DNA of 64,000 nt from Streptococcus mitis. GTDB lineage: Bacteria; Bacillota; Bacilli; Lactobacillales; Streptococcaceae. The stretch lies in assembly GCF_001281025.1 (NCBI RefSeq), contig NZ_CP012646.1:773001-837000 (forward strand), given 5' to 3'. The translations under genes were made by a program, and so were the position numbers. A model generated the notes under the pieces. The model worked only from the letters and a program-made list of their open reading frames with translations, did no database searches and was not told the origin of the DNA. Shown piece after piece: positions 28,183 to 37,081 of the stretch (positions are counted from its first letter, which is position 1; each line of letters opens with the position of its first letter).

Positions 28183-31176
28183 ATGATGCAGGTAAAACCA
28201 GAACTGGAAATAGAAAAACAACTGATCAGCCAACTGGTGACTGGGGAAAGTCAATGGACTTACAGAGATGACCTTAAAACTGAAGAGCAATTATGGGAAA
28301 ACTTCTTTGAAAAGCTAGCCCAGAACAATGTGGCTCTATTGGCAGATCATCCCCTGACAGAACAGGAAAAACGCCAGATAAAGAATCAACTGAACTTTGT
28401 TAGCTACTATGATGCAGCCAAGTGGTTGGTCGGCGAAAATGGCATTGCCAAGGTTGAGGTTCAGAGAGAAGATGCTAGTTTGGGGACTATCCGTTTATCT
28501 GTCATTTGGCGAGACAGTATCGCAGCTGGCAAGTCCAGTTATGAGGTTGTCAACCAAGTCGAGAGAGATAAGATAAATCCTCAGGATCAAGACCGCAGGC
28601 TAGATGTGACCCTCTTGATCAATGGTCTTCCCATGATTCAAATCGAGCTTAAAAGTCCCAGAGTTGCTTTTCTAGATGCCTTTCATCAAATCAAAAAGTA
28701 TGATAGGGAAGGCAAGTTCCGTGGCATCTACTCTAGCTTACAGATGTTTGTTGTGACCAATAAAGTATACACACGCTATATCGCGGCAGCTAGAGAAAAT
28801 AAACTCAACAAGCAATTTCTAACCAAGTGGGTGGATAAGGACAATTATCCTGTGACAAACTTGACTAGCTTTGCCCACGAAGTCCTTTCTATCCCTCGTG
28901 CTCATCAGATGGTCATGCAATACTCGGTCCTTGATGATAGTAAGAAGGCTCTCATCCTTCTGCGTCCCTACCAAATCCATGCTATTGAGGCTGTTCAGGA
29001 AGCTTCTCGCCGTCAGGAGTCTGGCTATATCTGGCATACGACAGGTTCAGGGAAGACCTTGACCTCCTATAAGGTAGCACGGAATCTCCTACAAATCCCT
29101 TCTATTCAAAAGACAATCTTTGTCGTTGACCGCAGGGACTTGGATCAACAGACCACTTCATCTTTTCTCTCTTATGCGACCAATGATGTCATTGATATTG
29201 ATGAGACGGATAATACTCATGATTTGGTCAAGCGCTTAGGAAGTAATGATAAGCGTGTGGTGGTAACTACTATCCAGAAAATCATCACCATGATGCGTAA
29301 GTTTGAGCAAGGACTTTACCAGCGTGATGCTGACAAAATCAAGGGCCTTAGAGTGGCCTTTGTAGTGGATGAATGCCACCGTGCTGTGACGCCACAAACA
29401 CAAAAAGATATTAAAGTCTTTTTCCCACAGTCGCTCTGGTATGGTTTTACAGGAACGCCCATCTTTAAGGAAAATAAACGCCAGCAGGTAGGTGACCTAG
29501 CTCAGACCACCCAGCAACAGTACGGAGACCGTCTCCATGAGTATACAGTTAAGGAAGCTATCCATGACGGCGCAGTTTTAGGCTTTAAGGTAGATTATCG
29601 CAATACCCTCATCACGGATAAATCCGAAAATGACCTACCAGATAACGTTTACGAGGATGAGGAACATATGCTGGAAGTCTTGGATGCCATTATCAATAAA
29701 TCCCGTCAACAGCTAGGCTTCCAAAAGGGAGTTGGTAAGACCTACAATGCCATCATAACCGTTAAGTCTATCCCACAAGCCCAAGCCTACTATGACCTGC
29801 TCAAACGAGTCAAGGCTGGGGAGACGAGGGTCAAGGTATCGGAAAGGGTCAAGCAGGTCCTTCCTGACTTTCCAAAGGCGACTATCACCTACTCGGTCAC
29901 AGAAAATGAAGAAGACTCAAGAGCCAACCAAGACCACATGAAGCAGGTCTTAGAGGACTATAACAAAGAGTTTGATACCCACTTTACCATGGCGGATCTT
30001 CGTGGCTTTAATACGGATGTCAATAACCGTCTAGCTCGAAAACAGGACAAATACCTCTATCGCAATGAACAGTTGGACTTGGTTATAGTGGTCAATCGTC
30101 TCTTAACAGGATTTGATGCCCCTTGTCTATCGACTCTCTTTATTGACCGCAAGCCCATGCAACCGCAGGACCTGATTCAAGCCTTTAGCCGAACCAACCG
30201 TATTTTTGACTCTAGTAAGACCTACGGTCATATCATCACCTTCCAAAAGCCTCTAGCCTTTAAGGAAGCAGTGGATAATGCCCTCAAGCTCTACTCAAAT
30301 GGTGGTGAAAACGAGGTCCTAGCCCCAAGCTGGGAAGAGGAAAAGAGGAACTTTTTACGGAGTTGCAGTGATTTCCAAAATCTCATTACCGATGATCCTG
30401 AGCAAGGAATCCAAATCGAGCAAATCTCTACACCTGAGTTGAGAAAGCTCGCCAAGGCCTATCAAGTTTTTGATAAATATCTAGCCTCTATCCGCGTATA
30501 TAAAGAGTATGATGAAGAAGAAATCTACGCCCAGACAGGACTAAGCGCAGAAGAATTGGAAACCTATCTTGGCTTCTATCAAAACATCCTAGCTGAATTA
30601 AAAAGCCGAAGAGATGATGGTGGTGAGGATGGGGAACCCCTTGATATTCACTATGAACTAGAGTCTATCCAAGTGGATGAGATCAACTATGCCTATATTC
30701 TAACCTTAATCCAAAACCTGATCGAGCAAGGTCAGAGTCAAGAAAAGAACCTAAGCGCTCAAGATAGAGAGGCAGTGGATAGCTATATTGAGAGCCTTGA
30801 GAAGACCAATCCAAATCTTGCCCAGATCATCACTGAACTATGGAAGGAAGTACAGGACAAGCCAGAAAGCTATCGCGGTCAGTCCATTGCCAATATCTTG
30901 GATCAGATGATCGAGGCGGTTATCCAGCAACATATCCATGTCTTTAGCAAACGTTGGTATGTCGGAGAGGATGAACTCCGTTACTATGTCGAGCACTACC
31001 GCAAGGGAGCCAAGAAACAACTGGGAGAGAGCCAGCTGACCAAGAGCCAGCGCTATCAGGACTATAAGATAGAAGTGGCAGATGCCCTCAATCCCCTCCT
31101 CTATAAAAAACAAATCAAGGAAGCTTGTAAGCAACTTGTCGAAGAAGTCATTGAGCCACTCAGAGTGGGGAGATAG
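28183..31176 (+). CDS. hsdR: Type I restriction enzyme R subunit (HsdR)
   Basis: This 997-aa motor and nuclease subunit cuts unmodified DNA after translocation. The N-terminal PD-(D/E)xK nuclease shows [10 protein letters not shown] and IELKS (Glu155, Lys157). The superfamily 2 helicase has Walker A TGSGKT (residues 287-292) and DECHRAV (396-402). Motifs [10 protein letters not shown] (about 644-653) and QAFSRTNR (about 671) follow. The C-terminal helical module (918-997: [16 protein letters not shown], then KQLGE at 945-949) is the region thought to contact the methyltransferase. It resembles the C-terminus of the AbiH-like protein encoded 1.5 kb downstream. The gene looks intact and is separated from hsdS and hsdM by accessory genes. 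Confidence 0.96.
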   Translation: MMQVKPELEIEKQLISQLVTGESQWTYRDDLKTEEQLWENFFEKLAQNNVALLADHPLTEQEKRQIKNQLNFVSYYDAAKWLVGENGIAKVEVQREDASLGTIRLSVIWRDSIAAGKSSYEVVNQVERDKINPQDQDRRLDVTLLINGLPMIQIELKSPRVAFLDAFHQIKKYDREGKFRGIYSSLQMFVVTNKVYTRYIAAARENKLNKQFLTKWVDKDNYPVTNLTSFAHEVLSIPRAHQMVMQYSVLDDSKKALILLRPYQIHAIEAVQEASRRQESGYIWHTTGSGKTLTSYKVARNLLQIPSIQKTIFVVDRRDLDQQTTSSFLSYATNDVIDIDETDNTHDLVKRLGSNDKRVVVTTIQKIITMMRKFEQGLYQRDADKIKGLRVAFVVDECHRAVTPQTQKDIKVFFPQSLWYGFTGTPIFKENKRQQVGDLAQTTQQQYGDRLHEYTVKEAIHDGAVLGFKVDYRNTLITDKSENDLPDNVYEDEEHMLEVLDAIINKSRQQLGFQKGVGKTYNAIITVKSIPQAQAYYDLLKRVKAGETRVKVSERVKQVLPDFPKATITYSVTENEEDSRANQDHMKQVLEDYNKEFDTHFTMADLRGFNTDVNNRLARKQDKYLYRNEQLDLVIVVNRLLTGFDAPCLSTLFIDRKPMQPQDLIQAFSRTNRIFDSSKTYGHIITFQKPLAFKEAVDNALKLYSNGGENEVLAPSWEEEKRNFLRSCSDFQNLITDDPEQGIQIEQISTPELRKLAKAYQVFDKYLASIRVYKEYDEEEIYAQTGLSAEELETYLGFYQNILAELKSRRDDGGEDGEPLDIHYELESIQVDEINYAYILTLIQNLIEQGQSQEKNLSAQDREAVDSYIESLEKTNPNLAQIITELWKEVQDKPESYRGQSIANILDQMIEAVIQQHIHVFSKRWYVGEDELRYYVEHYRKGAKKQLGESQLTKSQRYQDYKIEVADALNPLLYKKQIKEACKQLVEEVIEPLRVGR

Positions 31177-31201
31177 TCCTTCGAAGTTACGAAGACATAA
31201 A

Positions 31202-31352
31202 TTTCCTAAAGTTTAGATGTATTCTAAGCTGAGAATAATAAGAAATACATAAATTTATAAGTATTCTAAGCTTCGAAAAGTCTATCTGAGAAAGTTTTGA
31301 GGTCTTCTAGCTTTCGAATAGCCATTTTTCCTAAAGTTTAGATGTATTCTAA
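31202..31352 (+). repeat. Repeats downstream of hsdR
   Basis: A 26-bp sequence (31202-31227) is repeated exactly at 31327-31352. A diverged third copy sits near 31252-31269. All share TATTCTAA (31220, 31262 and 31345). CTTCGAA-like blocks lie between them. The function is unknown; they may be remnants of an insertion or of recombination. Confidence 0.7.
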
Positions 31353-31386
31353 AGTTAGAAAAGTTAAAATCTAAAAATAGTAAGAG

Positions 31387-31432
31387 TCTCTATCTGACAG
31401 ACGGGTATGTTTCCAGTCAGATAGAGATTTTC
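31387..31432 (+). terminator. Terminator downstream of hsdR
   Basis: A perfect 12-bp stem TCTCTATCTGAC / GTCAGATAGAGA (31387-31398 with 31416-31427) has a 17-nt loop and then TTTTC. Confidence 0.8.
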
Positions 31433-31582
31433 TATTTCTGAAATGACTGATTTATCCTGTAAAAGTAAGAAATAGACTAAAAAAGTGCTGTTGGGATGAT
31501 AAAGTAGACAGTTGAGCGGATGAGTGTCCTAAGTTCTTTGCTATTTGTTAGAATTGTCTTATCAACTTAAAGGAGAAATCTG

Positions 31583-31798
31583 ATGAAGAAAGATAAAGAA
31601 AATGAGGAGAGTTTCCTATCGGAACTTCCTCTATGGGGGCTCATATTTTTGGTCTGTGTTTTGTTTCAAGTCCTTGTATTTAAGGACAGACCTTTGATTC
31701 AACCTCCTAGACAAGGAAGCATTGTAAAAACAGATCAAAAACAGGTCTATCTTCCAGAACTAATCCAGTCTTTATTTGATAAAGAAAAAACTAAATGA
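31583..31798 (+). CDS. Small single-pass membrane protein in the hsd locus
   Basis: This 71-aa protein has a charged N-terminus (KKDKENEES), one hydrophobic helix (about residues 15-33) and a polar C-terminal half. The inferred topology is N-in. No family was recognised. An AAAGGAG ribosome-binding site at proper spacing and the tight position 25 bp before the DUF6261-like gene support a real gene. It could be a membrane anchor or partner for the neighbouring defence proteins; that is inference from position only. Confidence 0.6.
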   Translation: MKKDKENEESFLSELPLWGLIFLVCVLFQVLVFKDRPLIQPPRQGSIVKTDQKQVYLPELIQSLFDKEKTK

Positions 31799-31823
31799 TT
31801 CGTTAAATAGAAAGGTTATCATC

Positions 31824-32585
31824 ATGACAAAAACATTCACTATCCGCCCTCTAAGCTACACCAACTTTACCAACTGCGAGTTTGAAAGTCTCATGGTAGA
31901 TACGGGTCAACTACTAGAAGTTTTTGCCAAGGCACATAAGGACGAGCCTATGTATAGCAAACATCTCGATTCCTTCAAGAGCAAGCTAGCAGACTTCCAA
32001 GGCCAACTCGCTATCGTAGAAAAGAAAGAGGCGACGAACCTGACTGAAGTCGATCGAAATCGTGATAGTGCCCTAGTCGGTCTCTTTACCCTTCATAGGG
32101 GCTTTGCTAAGATCAAGGAGACCAAACTCAAAGAAGCTCATGAGACCTTGAAGCCAGTCTTTGCCAAGTACAAGGATATCACCAAGCATAGCAATGATGT
32201 GGAAACGGCAGAAATCAAGAGTCTGCTCAAAACGCTGAGCGAAGAGCCCTACCAGACAGCAGTTACCAGTTTAGGACTGACACCTATGTTGACGGCGGTG
32301 ATTAGTGCACAGGAAGACTATGATAAGGTCGAAAGTCAGGCGCGTGCGCATAAATCTGCCAAGGAAGTCGGCAAGACCAGACAAGTCCGTACCGAACTAA
32401 CCAGCATCTACGACCTCTTTATGCGTTACACCGCAGCCAGTGCAGAAGCCTATCCAGAAAAAGAGCACCTGACCAAACTCCTGAAAGACCTCAATACAAT
32501 CCGAGATAGTAAACGTCGATTGAGTGGTTCGAGTAAGAAGGATAAGAAAGCGAAATCAGAAGAAACTACACAAGTAGCAGGATAA
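31824..32585 (+). CDS. DUF6261-like helical protein in the hsd locus
   Basis: This 253-aa, probably all-helical soluble protein has a basic C-terminal tail rich in Lys and Ser (last 25 residues). The ATG at 31824 has a GAAAGG ribosome-binding site; an upstream in-frame start at 31776 overlaps the previous gene. The sequence resembles proteins labelled DUF6261, recalled from Bacteroidetes and from streptococcal restriction loci, but I could not verify this. Base composition is close to that of hsdR, unlike the much more AT-rich gene that follows. A terminator ends the unit. Confidence 0.7.
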   Translation: MTKTFTIRPLSYTNFTNCEFESLMVDTGQLLEVFAKAHKDEPMYSKHLDSFKSKLADFQGQLAIVEKKEATNLTEVDRNRDSALVGLFTLHRGFAKIKETKLKEAHETLKPVFAKYKDITKHSNDVETAEIKSLLKTLSEEPYQTAVTSLGLTPMLTAVISAQEDYDKVESQARAHKSAKEVGKTRQVRTELTSIYDLFMRYTAASAEAYPEKEHLTKLLKDLNTIRDSKRRLSGSSKKDKKAKSEETTQVAG

Positions 32586-32590
32586 ATACA

Positions 32591-32623
32591 ACCCCTTAGG
32601 AATTAATTTCTAAGGGGTATTTT
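32591..32623 (+). terminator. Terminator before the AbiH-like gene
   Basis: A perfect 9-bp stem ACCCCTTAG / CTAAGGGGT (32591-32599 with 32610-32618) is followed by ATTTT. Confidence 0.75.
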
Positions 32624-32655
32624 GTATATAAAAGCTTTATATACTCAGTAAGAAT

Positions 32656-32664
32656 TGATATAAT
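32656..32664 (+). promoter_or_regulatory. Extended -10 promoter of the AbiH-like gene
   Basis: TGATATAAT lies 58 bp ahead of the ATG and directly after the preceding terminator. The AbiH-hsdS-kwa-hsdM run may therefore be its own transcript. Confidence 0.5.
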
Positions 32665-32722
32665 GGTATAGACAAGTTTTTTTAAAAATATTTACAATAA
32701 AATTAGAGAGGTGTTTATATAG

Positions 32723-35302
32723 ATGTCTGAGGGGATTAGTCGAAGTGGAATAGTTACTAATAACGCAATTAATGCTGAGTCTAGTTATTCAAAAATGATA
32801 ATAGTAGGCAATGGTTTTGATATTAGTGCGGGTATAAAAAGCTCATATAATAATTTTGTAGAACATATAAGGGTAGAGGAAAGACTTGAAACCAATGAAG
32901 ATATTTATAATTTTAATAAATTGTTTTTGCAAAAATTTGATGGTAAATCATTGAACTGGAATGATTTAGAGTCTATTTTTGAAAATCATATCAAGGAGAT
33001 TAATGAAATTACTTACAATAATGATGATGGAATTAGAAGTCTATACAGTGTTACCGAAATAAATACATACCTTAAAGAGTTGGAAGAATTGTTTTCTTCC
33101 TATTTATCTGATTCTTATGAGAAGTGGAATAATTCATATAGAATTCGAAAAAATAATAATAAAGGTTTGATAGTCAATGAAGTTTATAAAAACATATTCA
33201 AAGATGCGGATGTAATTAACTTTAATTATACAAGTACCTTATCTGATATAGAACTAGTTCAAATAGAAAATAATCAAAATTCAAGATATTTTCAAGTACA
33301 TGGCTCCTTAGCTGAAAAGAATATTATTTTTGGAGGAGGATTCACTGGTAATGAAGAGTTTAACGTTTTTAATATTCCGGGATCTATGGATAATGATAAA
33401 CTTATCCGAATTAAAAAAGATACTTATTTATTTGAAAAACGCAGACAATTATTAGAGAAAATTAAAGAGTATCAGGAAAATTCAGTTGATACATACATTA
33501 TTGGACATTCTATATATGGAAGTGATTTACCATTTTTATATAAAATATTTGAAAAATCAAAAAGAATTTATTTGTTTTATTATGGAAATGACTATTTAAT
33601 CAAATTACAGAAGATTAGTAAGGTATTGAATTCAGATATTTTAGAAAAAATAGTTTTAGTACCATTTTATGATATTCTTGTTGATGTAAAAAAGACGAAT
33701 CTAGAATTTGGAGGTAATAATTCTAGCTCAATTCAGCTGAACGATACTGATGTTGAACTATTGAAAAGAATATTTGATGTATCCTTACCTGTTGTCAAGC
33801 CTTTTGATAATTTCATTTTAACGAATAAACTTTTTATATTCAATCAGTTTCATTATTTAAAAATTTCGAATATTTTGGAGTGTGAATCATTAAAAAAAAT
33901 TTTAAGCTTTTTAGATATAAATGAGACATATATTGAAAATCTCCGTATAATAATTGATGGGGTTGAAGGGAATATTAATGATAGTTTAGTTTTGGATGAG
34001 TTGTTTAATATGGATGAATTTACTAAATGTATAAATAATAGCAAATCTATTGAAATAACAAATTCCTCGTTAAGTGTTGAGAAGTTATTAGGTATCTTTT
34101 TAAATGCTGAAAAATGTGAAAAATTAAAAATCAGCAATTGCACTTTTTATTATGGTAACGAGGAAAACATTGTTATTGATGTTAGTTATCTTCAGAATAT
34201 TGAATACTTAGAAATTAGTAAAAATAATATCAGCGAGGGACAAATAGTCAATATAATTGCTTCTAATAATAGAGCTAGCAATTCTCTAAAAAAAATAATT
34301 GTTCGAGAAAATTCATATCTTAAAACAGATCATTCTTTGATGATTTTTTCTCAGGATAGCCGTTATTTTGAGATGGATTATCCGAATAATGTTGAGTTTG
34401 GCTACGAGATACACTTTTCGAATGTCTCAACCTTTATTCTTGATGCGCAGGAAGTAGATATAAATCCAGTCATACCAGGAATCACTCTTACTCCTAATAT
34501 TAGAACTCTAAAATTACTAGAAATATCTTTGTCTGATAAAAAAATAGATTTAAAAGAAGAAACAAGTTTTTATAGATTATCTTCTTTATTTAAGTTTGAA
34601 AAGAACAATAAAAATAAGAATACGAGATTTTTACCAAATCTAGAAGAAATAGAATTATCAGTTCTGGATAATAGTCGAGAATTAATATTTGATATTATTC
34701 CGAGTACGCAACAAATTACATATAATGGTGAGCAAATTGAACTCATAAAATTATGGGTTAACGAACAAAGTTTTCAAAAAGTACAGCAGGAAGTTTCTGA
34801 GACGCAATCTAACGAGGAATTATCTACAGATAAGGTATCGTCTGGTGAATTAGATTCAGAGATTATAATTGATCGGAAGAAAATTGTTGATATAACAGAT
34901 TGTTATGTTTCTTCTCCTCAATCAATAGAAGGTAAAGTTATGGATGATGATACAGAGAATAAGAATTATAAAGTACTTTTAGATCACTTGTCCGAAAACA
35001 CTTTACTACATTCTGATGATGGAGAAAAACAAAAGGAGAGAGTTGCGCAAAAGATTGAAAATGAAATTAGTGATTTTGCTAAAGAGTGGGCAATTGATAA
35101 ACAAGCTTTGACTTTTTATGTTTTAAATTTTGATATTAGAAGAAAAGAAGAGAAACAGCTCGGAGAAACAGCCTTAAGAGAAACAGCAAATTATGAGGAA
35201 TATTTTCATAAGTCGAATAAAAATAAGTTACAATATAGACAAGGCCTTAATAATGCAATTAAGGAATTTGCGACTAGACTACATGAAGAATATAGTTTAT
35301 GA
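32723..35302 (+). CDS. AbiH-like abortive-infection protein fused to an HsdR-like C-terminal module
   Basis: This 859-aa protein has three parts. Residues about 25-310 match the AbiH family: IIVGNGFDISAGIKSSYNNF, then NFNYTSTL, a VHGSL with IIFGGGF, and YIIGHSIYGSD. Residues about 340-700 form a beta/leucine-rich-like stretch with recurring LKISNC and YLEISKNNIS units, followed by a polar linker. Residues 782-859 resemble the last 80 residues of HsdR from the same locus: FAKEWAIDKQALTFYV against [16 protein letters not shown], then KQLGE in both. AbiH proteins are phage-induced abortive-infection factors of unknown mechanism. The gene is strikingly AT-rich and ends 11 bp before hsdS. Docking on the HsdM-HsdS complex is my inference. 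Confidence 0.85.
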   Translation: MSEGISRSGIVTNNAINAESSYSKMIIVGNGFDISAGIKSSYNNFVEHIRVEERLETNEDIYNFNKLFLQKFDGKSLNWNDLESIFENHIKEINEITYNNDDGIRSLYSVTEINTYLKELEELFSSYLSDSYEKWNNSYRIRKNNNKGLIVNEVYKNIFKDADVINFNYTSTLSDIELVQIENNQNSRYFQVHGSLAEKNIIFGGGFTGNEEFNVFNIPGSMDNDKLIRIKKDTYLFEKRRQLLEKIKEYQENSVDTYIIGHSIYGSDLPFLYKIFEKSKRIYLFYYGNDYLIKLQKISKVLNSDILEKIVLVPFYDILVDVKKTNLEFGGNNSSSIQLNDTDVELLKRIFDVSLPVVKPFDNFILTNKLFIFNQFHYLKISNILECESLKKILSFLDINETYIENLRIIIDGVEGNINDSLVLDELFNMDEFTKCINNSKSIEITNSSLSVEKLLGIFLNAEKCEKLKISNCTFYYGNEENIVIDVSYLQNIEYLEISKNNISEGQIVNIIASNNRASNSLKKIIVRENSYLKTDHSLMIFSQDSRYFEMDYPNNVEFGYEIHFSNVSTFILDAQEVDINPVIPGITLTPNIRTLKLLEISLSDKKIDLKEETSFYRLSSLFKFEKNNKNKNTRFLPNLEEIELSVLDNSRELIFDIIPSTQQITYNGEQIELIKLWVNEQSFQKVQQEVSETQSNEELSTDKVSSGELDSEIIIDRKKIVDITDCYVSSPQSIEGKVMDDDTENKNYKVLLDHLSENTLLHSDDGEKQKERVAQKIENEISDFAKEWAIDKQALTFYVLNFDIRRKEEKQLGETALRETANYEEYFHKSNKNKLQYRQGLNNAIKEFATRLHEEYSL

Positions 35303-35313
35303 ATGGAGAATAG

Positions 35314-36531
35314 ATGGAAGAAGAACTCAAACCTAAGTTAAGATTTAATAATTTTGAAAATCCTTGGCAGCAATCTTTGCTAATGGACCAAGTAGAAATC
35401 CGAAGGGGGCTAACATATAAACCTAGTGATGTGAGGAGTAGTGGTGTTAGAGTTTTGAGGAGTTCAAATATTGTAGATGATACTTTTATATTATCCGATG
35501 ATGATGTTTTTGTTGATAAGGCTGTAGTAAACATTCCTAGAATAAGTAATGGTGATATTTTAGTAACTGCAGCTAATGGCTCCACAAAACTAGTAGGAAA
35601 ACATGCAATAGTAGAAAATTTAGTAGATAACGAGATAGTTGTTCATGGCGGGTTCATGCTACTTTTTAAAACTGAGCAGAATTACTTTGTAAATGCCTGG
35701 ATGAGTTCAAATGAGTATAAACGAGTGTTACAATTTGTACAAGGTGGAAATGGTGCGATTGGAAATTTATCTAGCACAGTATTGAAAAGTATGAAAATGA
35801 GCTTTCCTTCACTCCAAGAACAAACCGCCATCGGCTCTCTTTTACGCACTCTCGACGAACTTATAGCAAGCCACAAAGAGAATCTGACCAACTACCAATG
35901 TCTCAAGGCGACTATGCTCTCCAAGATGTTTCCGAAAGTTGGTCAGACTGTTCCTGAGATTCGATTCGATGGATTTGAAGGCGATTGGAAAGAAAAGACA
36001 TTAGGTAGTTTGGGTTCGGTTGCTATGAATAAACGTATTTTTAAAGATGAAACTAGTGAAAATGGCGATATTCCTTTCTATAAGGTTGGAACATTTGGAG
36101 GGACTGCTGATGCTTTTATATCCAAAGAAAAATTCGAAGAGTATAAAGAAAAATATCCTTATCCTGAAATAGGCGATATCCTTATATCTGCATCTGGTAG
36201 TATTGGAAGAACTGTTGTATACAACGGTGAAGATGCTTATTATCAAGATTCAAATATAGTATGGTTAAAGCATGATCAGCAATTAGATAATTTATATTTG
36301 AAACAATATTATGGAATAATAAAATGGTCTGGAATTGAGGGAACAACAATAAAACGACTATACAATAAGAATATATTAGAAACGAATATCTTTTTACCTC
36401 CGAGTGTAACCGAACAACAAGCCATCGGTGCCTATTTCTTCACACTCGATAACCTCATTAATTCTCACCAAGAAAAAATTTCTCAGCTTGAGACTCTGAA
36501 AAAGAAACTCTTGCAGGATATGTTTATATAG
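35314..36531 (+). CDS. hsdS: Type I restriction-modification specificity subunit (HsdS)
   Basis: This 405-aa subunit determines the DNA target. Two target-recognition domains (about residues 10-165 and 215-360) are each followed by a conserved helical spacer. The spacers are related to each other: EQTAIGSLLRTLDELIASH (about 170) and EQQAIGAYFFTLDNLINSH (about 370). The spacer DNA is richer in GC than the TRD DNA, giving a mosaic look typical of TRD exchange. Only one hsdS is present and no recombinase gene is nearby, so inversion-type phase variation is not supported. Confidence 0.94.
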   Translation: MEEELKPKLRFNNFENPWQQSLLMDQVEIRRGLTYKPSDVRSSGVRVLRSSNIVDDTFILSDDDVFVDKAVVNIPRISNGDILVTAANGSTKLVGKHAIVENLVDNEIVVHGGFMLLFKTEQNYFVNAWMSSNEYKRVLQFVQGGNGAIGNLSSTVLKSMKMSFPSLQEQTAIGSLLRTLDELIASHKENLTNYQCLKATMLSKMFPKVGQTVPEIRFDGFEGDWKEKTLGSLGSVAMNKRIFKDETSENGDIPFYKVGTFGGTADAFISKEKFEEYKEKYPYPEIGDILISASGSIGRTVVYNGEDAYYQDSNIVWLKHDQQLDNLYLKQYYGIIKWSGIEGTTIKRLYNKNILETNIFLPPSVTEQQAIGAYFFTLDNLINSHQEKISQLETLKKKLLQDMFI

Positions 36532-36540
36532 AATTTTATT

Positions 36541-37080
36541 ATGAAAGACTTTAAAAGATTATGTTTGTCGTTTTGCTTATCAATTTGTTCTTTTTCGCCA
36601 GGTTTAGTCTTGTATCTGTTTACTATAGACATTTTTCCCTCACATGATTCCTATGTATGTAGTATACTAAAAATCGTAGTGTTAATTTTTCTAATGTTTT
36701 CTTTTTCTTTTGGAGTTTTACAGTATTTGATAAGATTTAAAGAAGCAAATGATACTGCTCAAGTTGAAAGTATACAACCAGTAGAAAATGAAATCATTCC
36801 AACTTACTTAGGCCTTTTTGTAATTATGTTGGGTTTAGGTGAATTAACATTCTTATATCAGATTATAGTAATAGCTTTCATTTTTCTAATATGGTGGATT
36901 CTTATGGAGAGATCGTATTATTTTAATTTGATATGGTTATTCTCATATCGTTATTACAGAGTCACTGATAAAAACGGCAATGTCTTTATTATTTATAGCA
37001 AGAAAAAAGATGTTAAAGAAACTGGGACTATAAAAGGACTTGTTAGAATAAATAATTTTACTTTTTTGGAGAAGGAATAG
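36541..37080 (+). CDS. kwaA: KwaA-like four-helix membrane protein (Kiwa anti-phage defence)
   Basis: This 179-aa protein has four predicted membrane helices, at about residues 7-29, 40-62, 87-107 and 108-126. A short cytoplasmic tail follows, ending in a basic stretch. By itself it is hard to place. However, it is followed after one base by a DUF4868 (KwaB-type) gene, and the pair four-helix membrane protein plus DUF4868 is the defining layout of Kiwa. In Kiwa, KwaA senses phage attack at the membrane and KwaB acts on DNA. No strong RBS is seen; it begins 9 bp after hsdS, so it may depend on coupling. It is AT-rich like kwaB. Confidence 0.72.
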   Translation: MKDFKRLCLSFCLSICSFSPGLVLYLFTIDIFPSHDSYVCSILKIVVLIFLMFSFSFGVLQYLIRFKEANDTAQVESIQPVENEIIPTYLGLFVIMLGLGELTFLYQIIVIAFIFLIWWILMERSYYFNLIWLFSYRYYRVTDKNGNVFIIYSKKKDVKETGTIKGLVRINNFTFLEKE

Positions 37081-37081
37081 T

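Larger units (their letters stand above)
31177..31582. other. AT-rich 406-bp gap with repeats and a terminator
   Basis: No gene is supported here. The gap holds three degenerate copies of an AT-rich motif, a terminator hairpin (31387-31432), and a candidate extended -10 (TGTTAGAAT, 31546-31554) ahead of the small membrane-protein gene. Confidence 0.7.

Noticed and set aside
31177..31582. Degenerate insertion sequence behind hsdR
   Set aside because: Repeats are present, but no transposase fragment or clear terminal inverted repeats could be read in any frame.
35314..36531. Phase-variable inverting hsdS system
   Set aside because: Only one hsdS gene is present, with no silent copies or site-specific recombinase nearby in the window.
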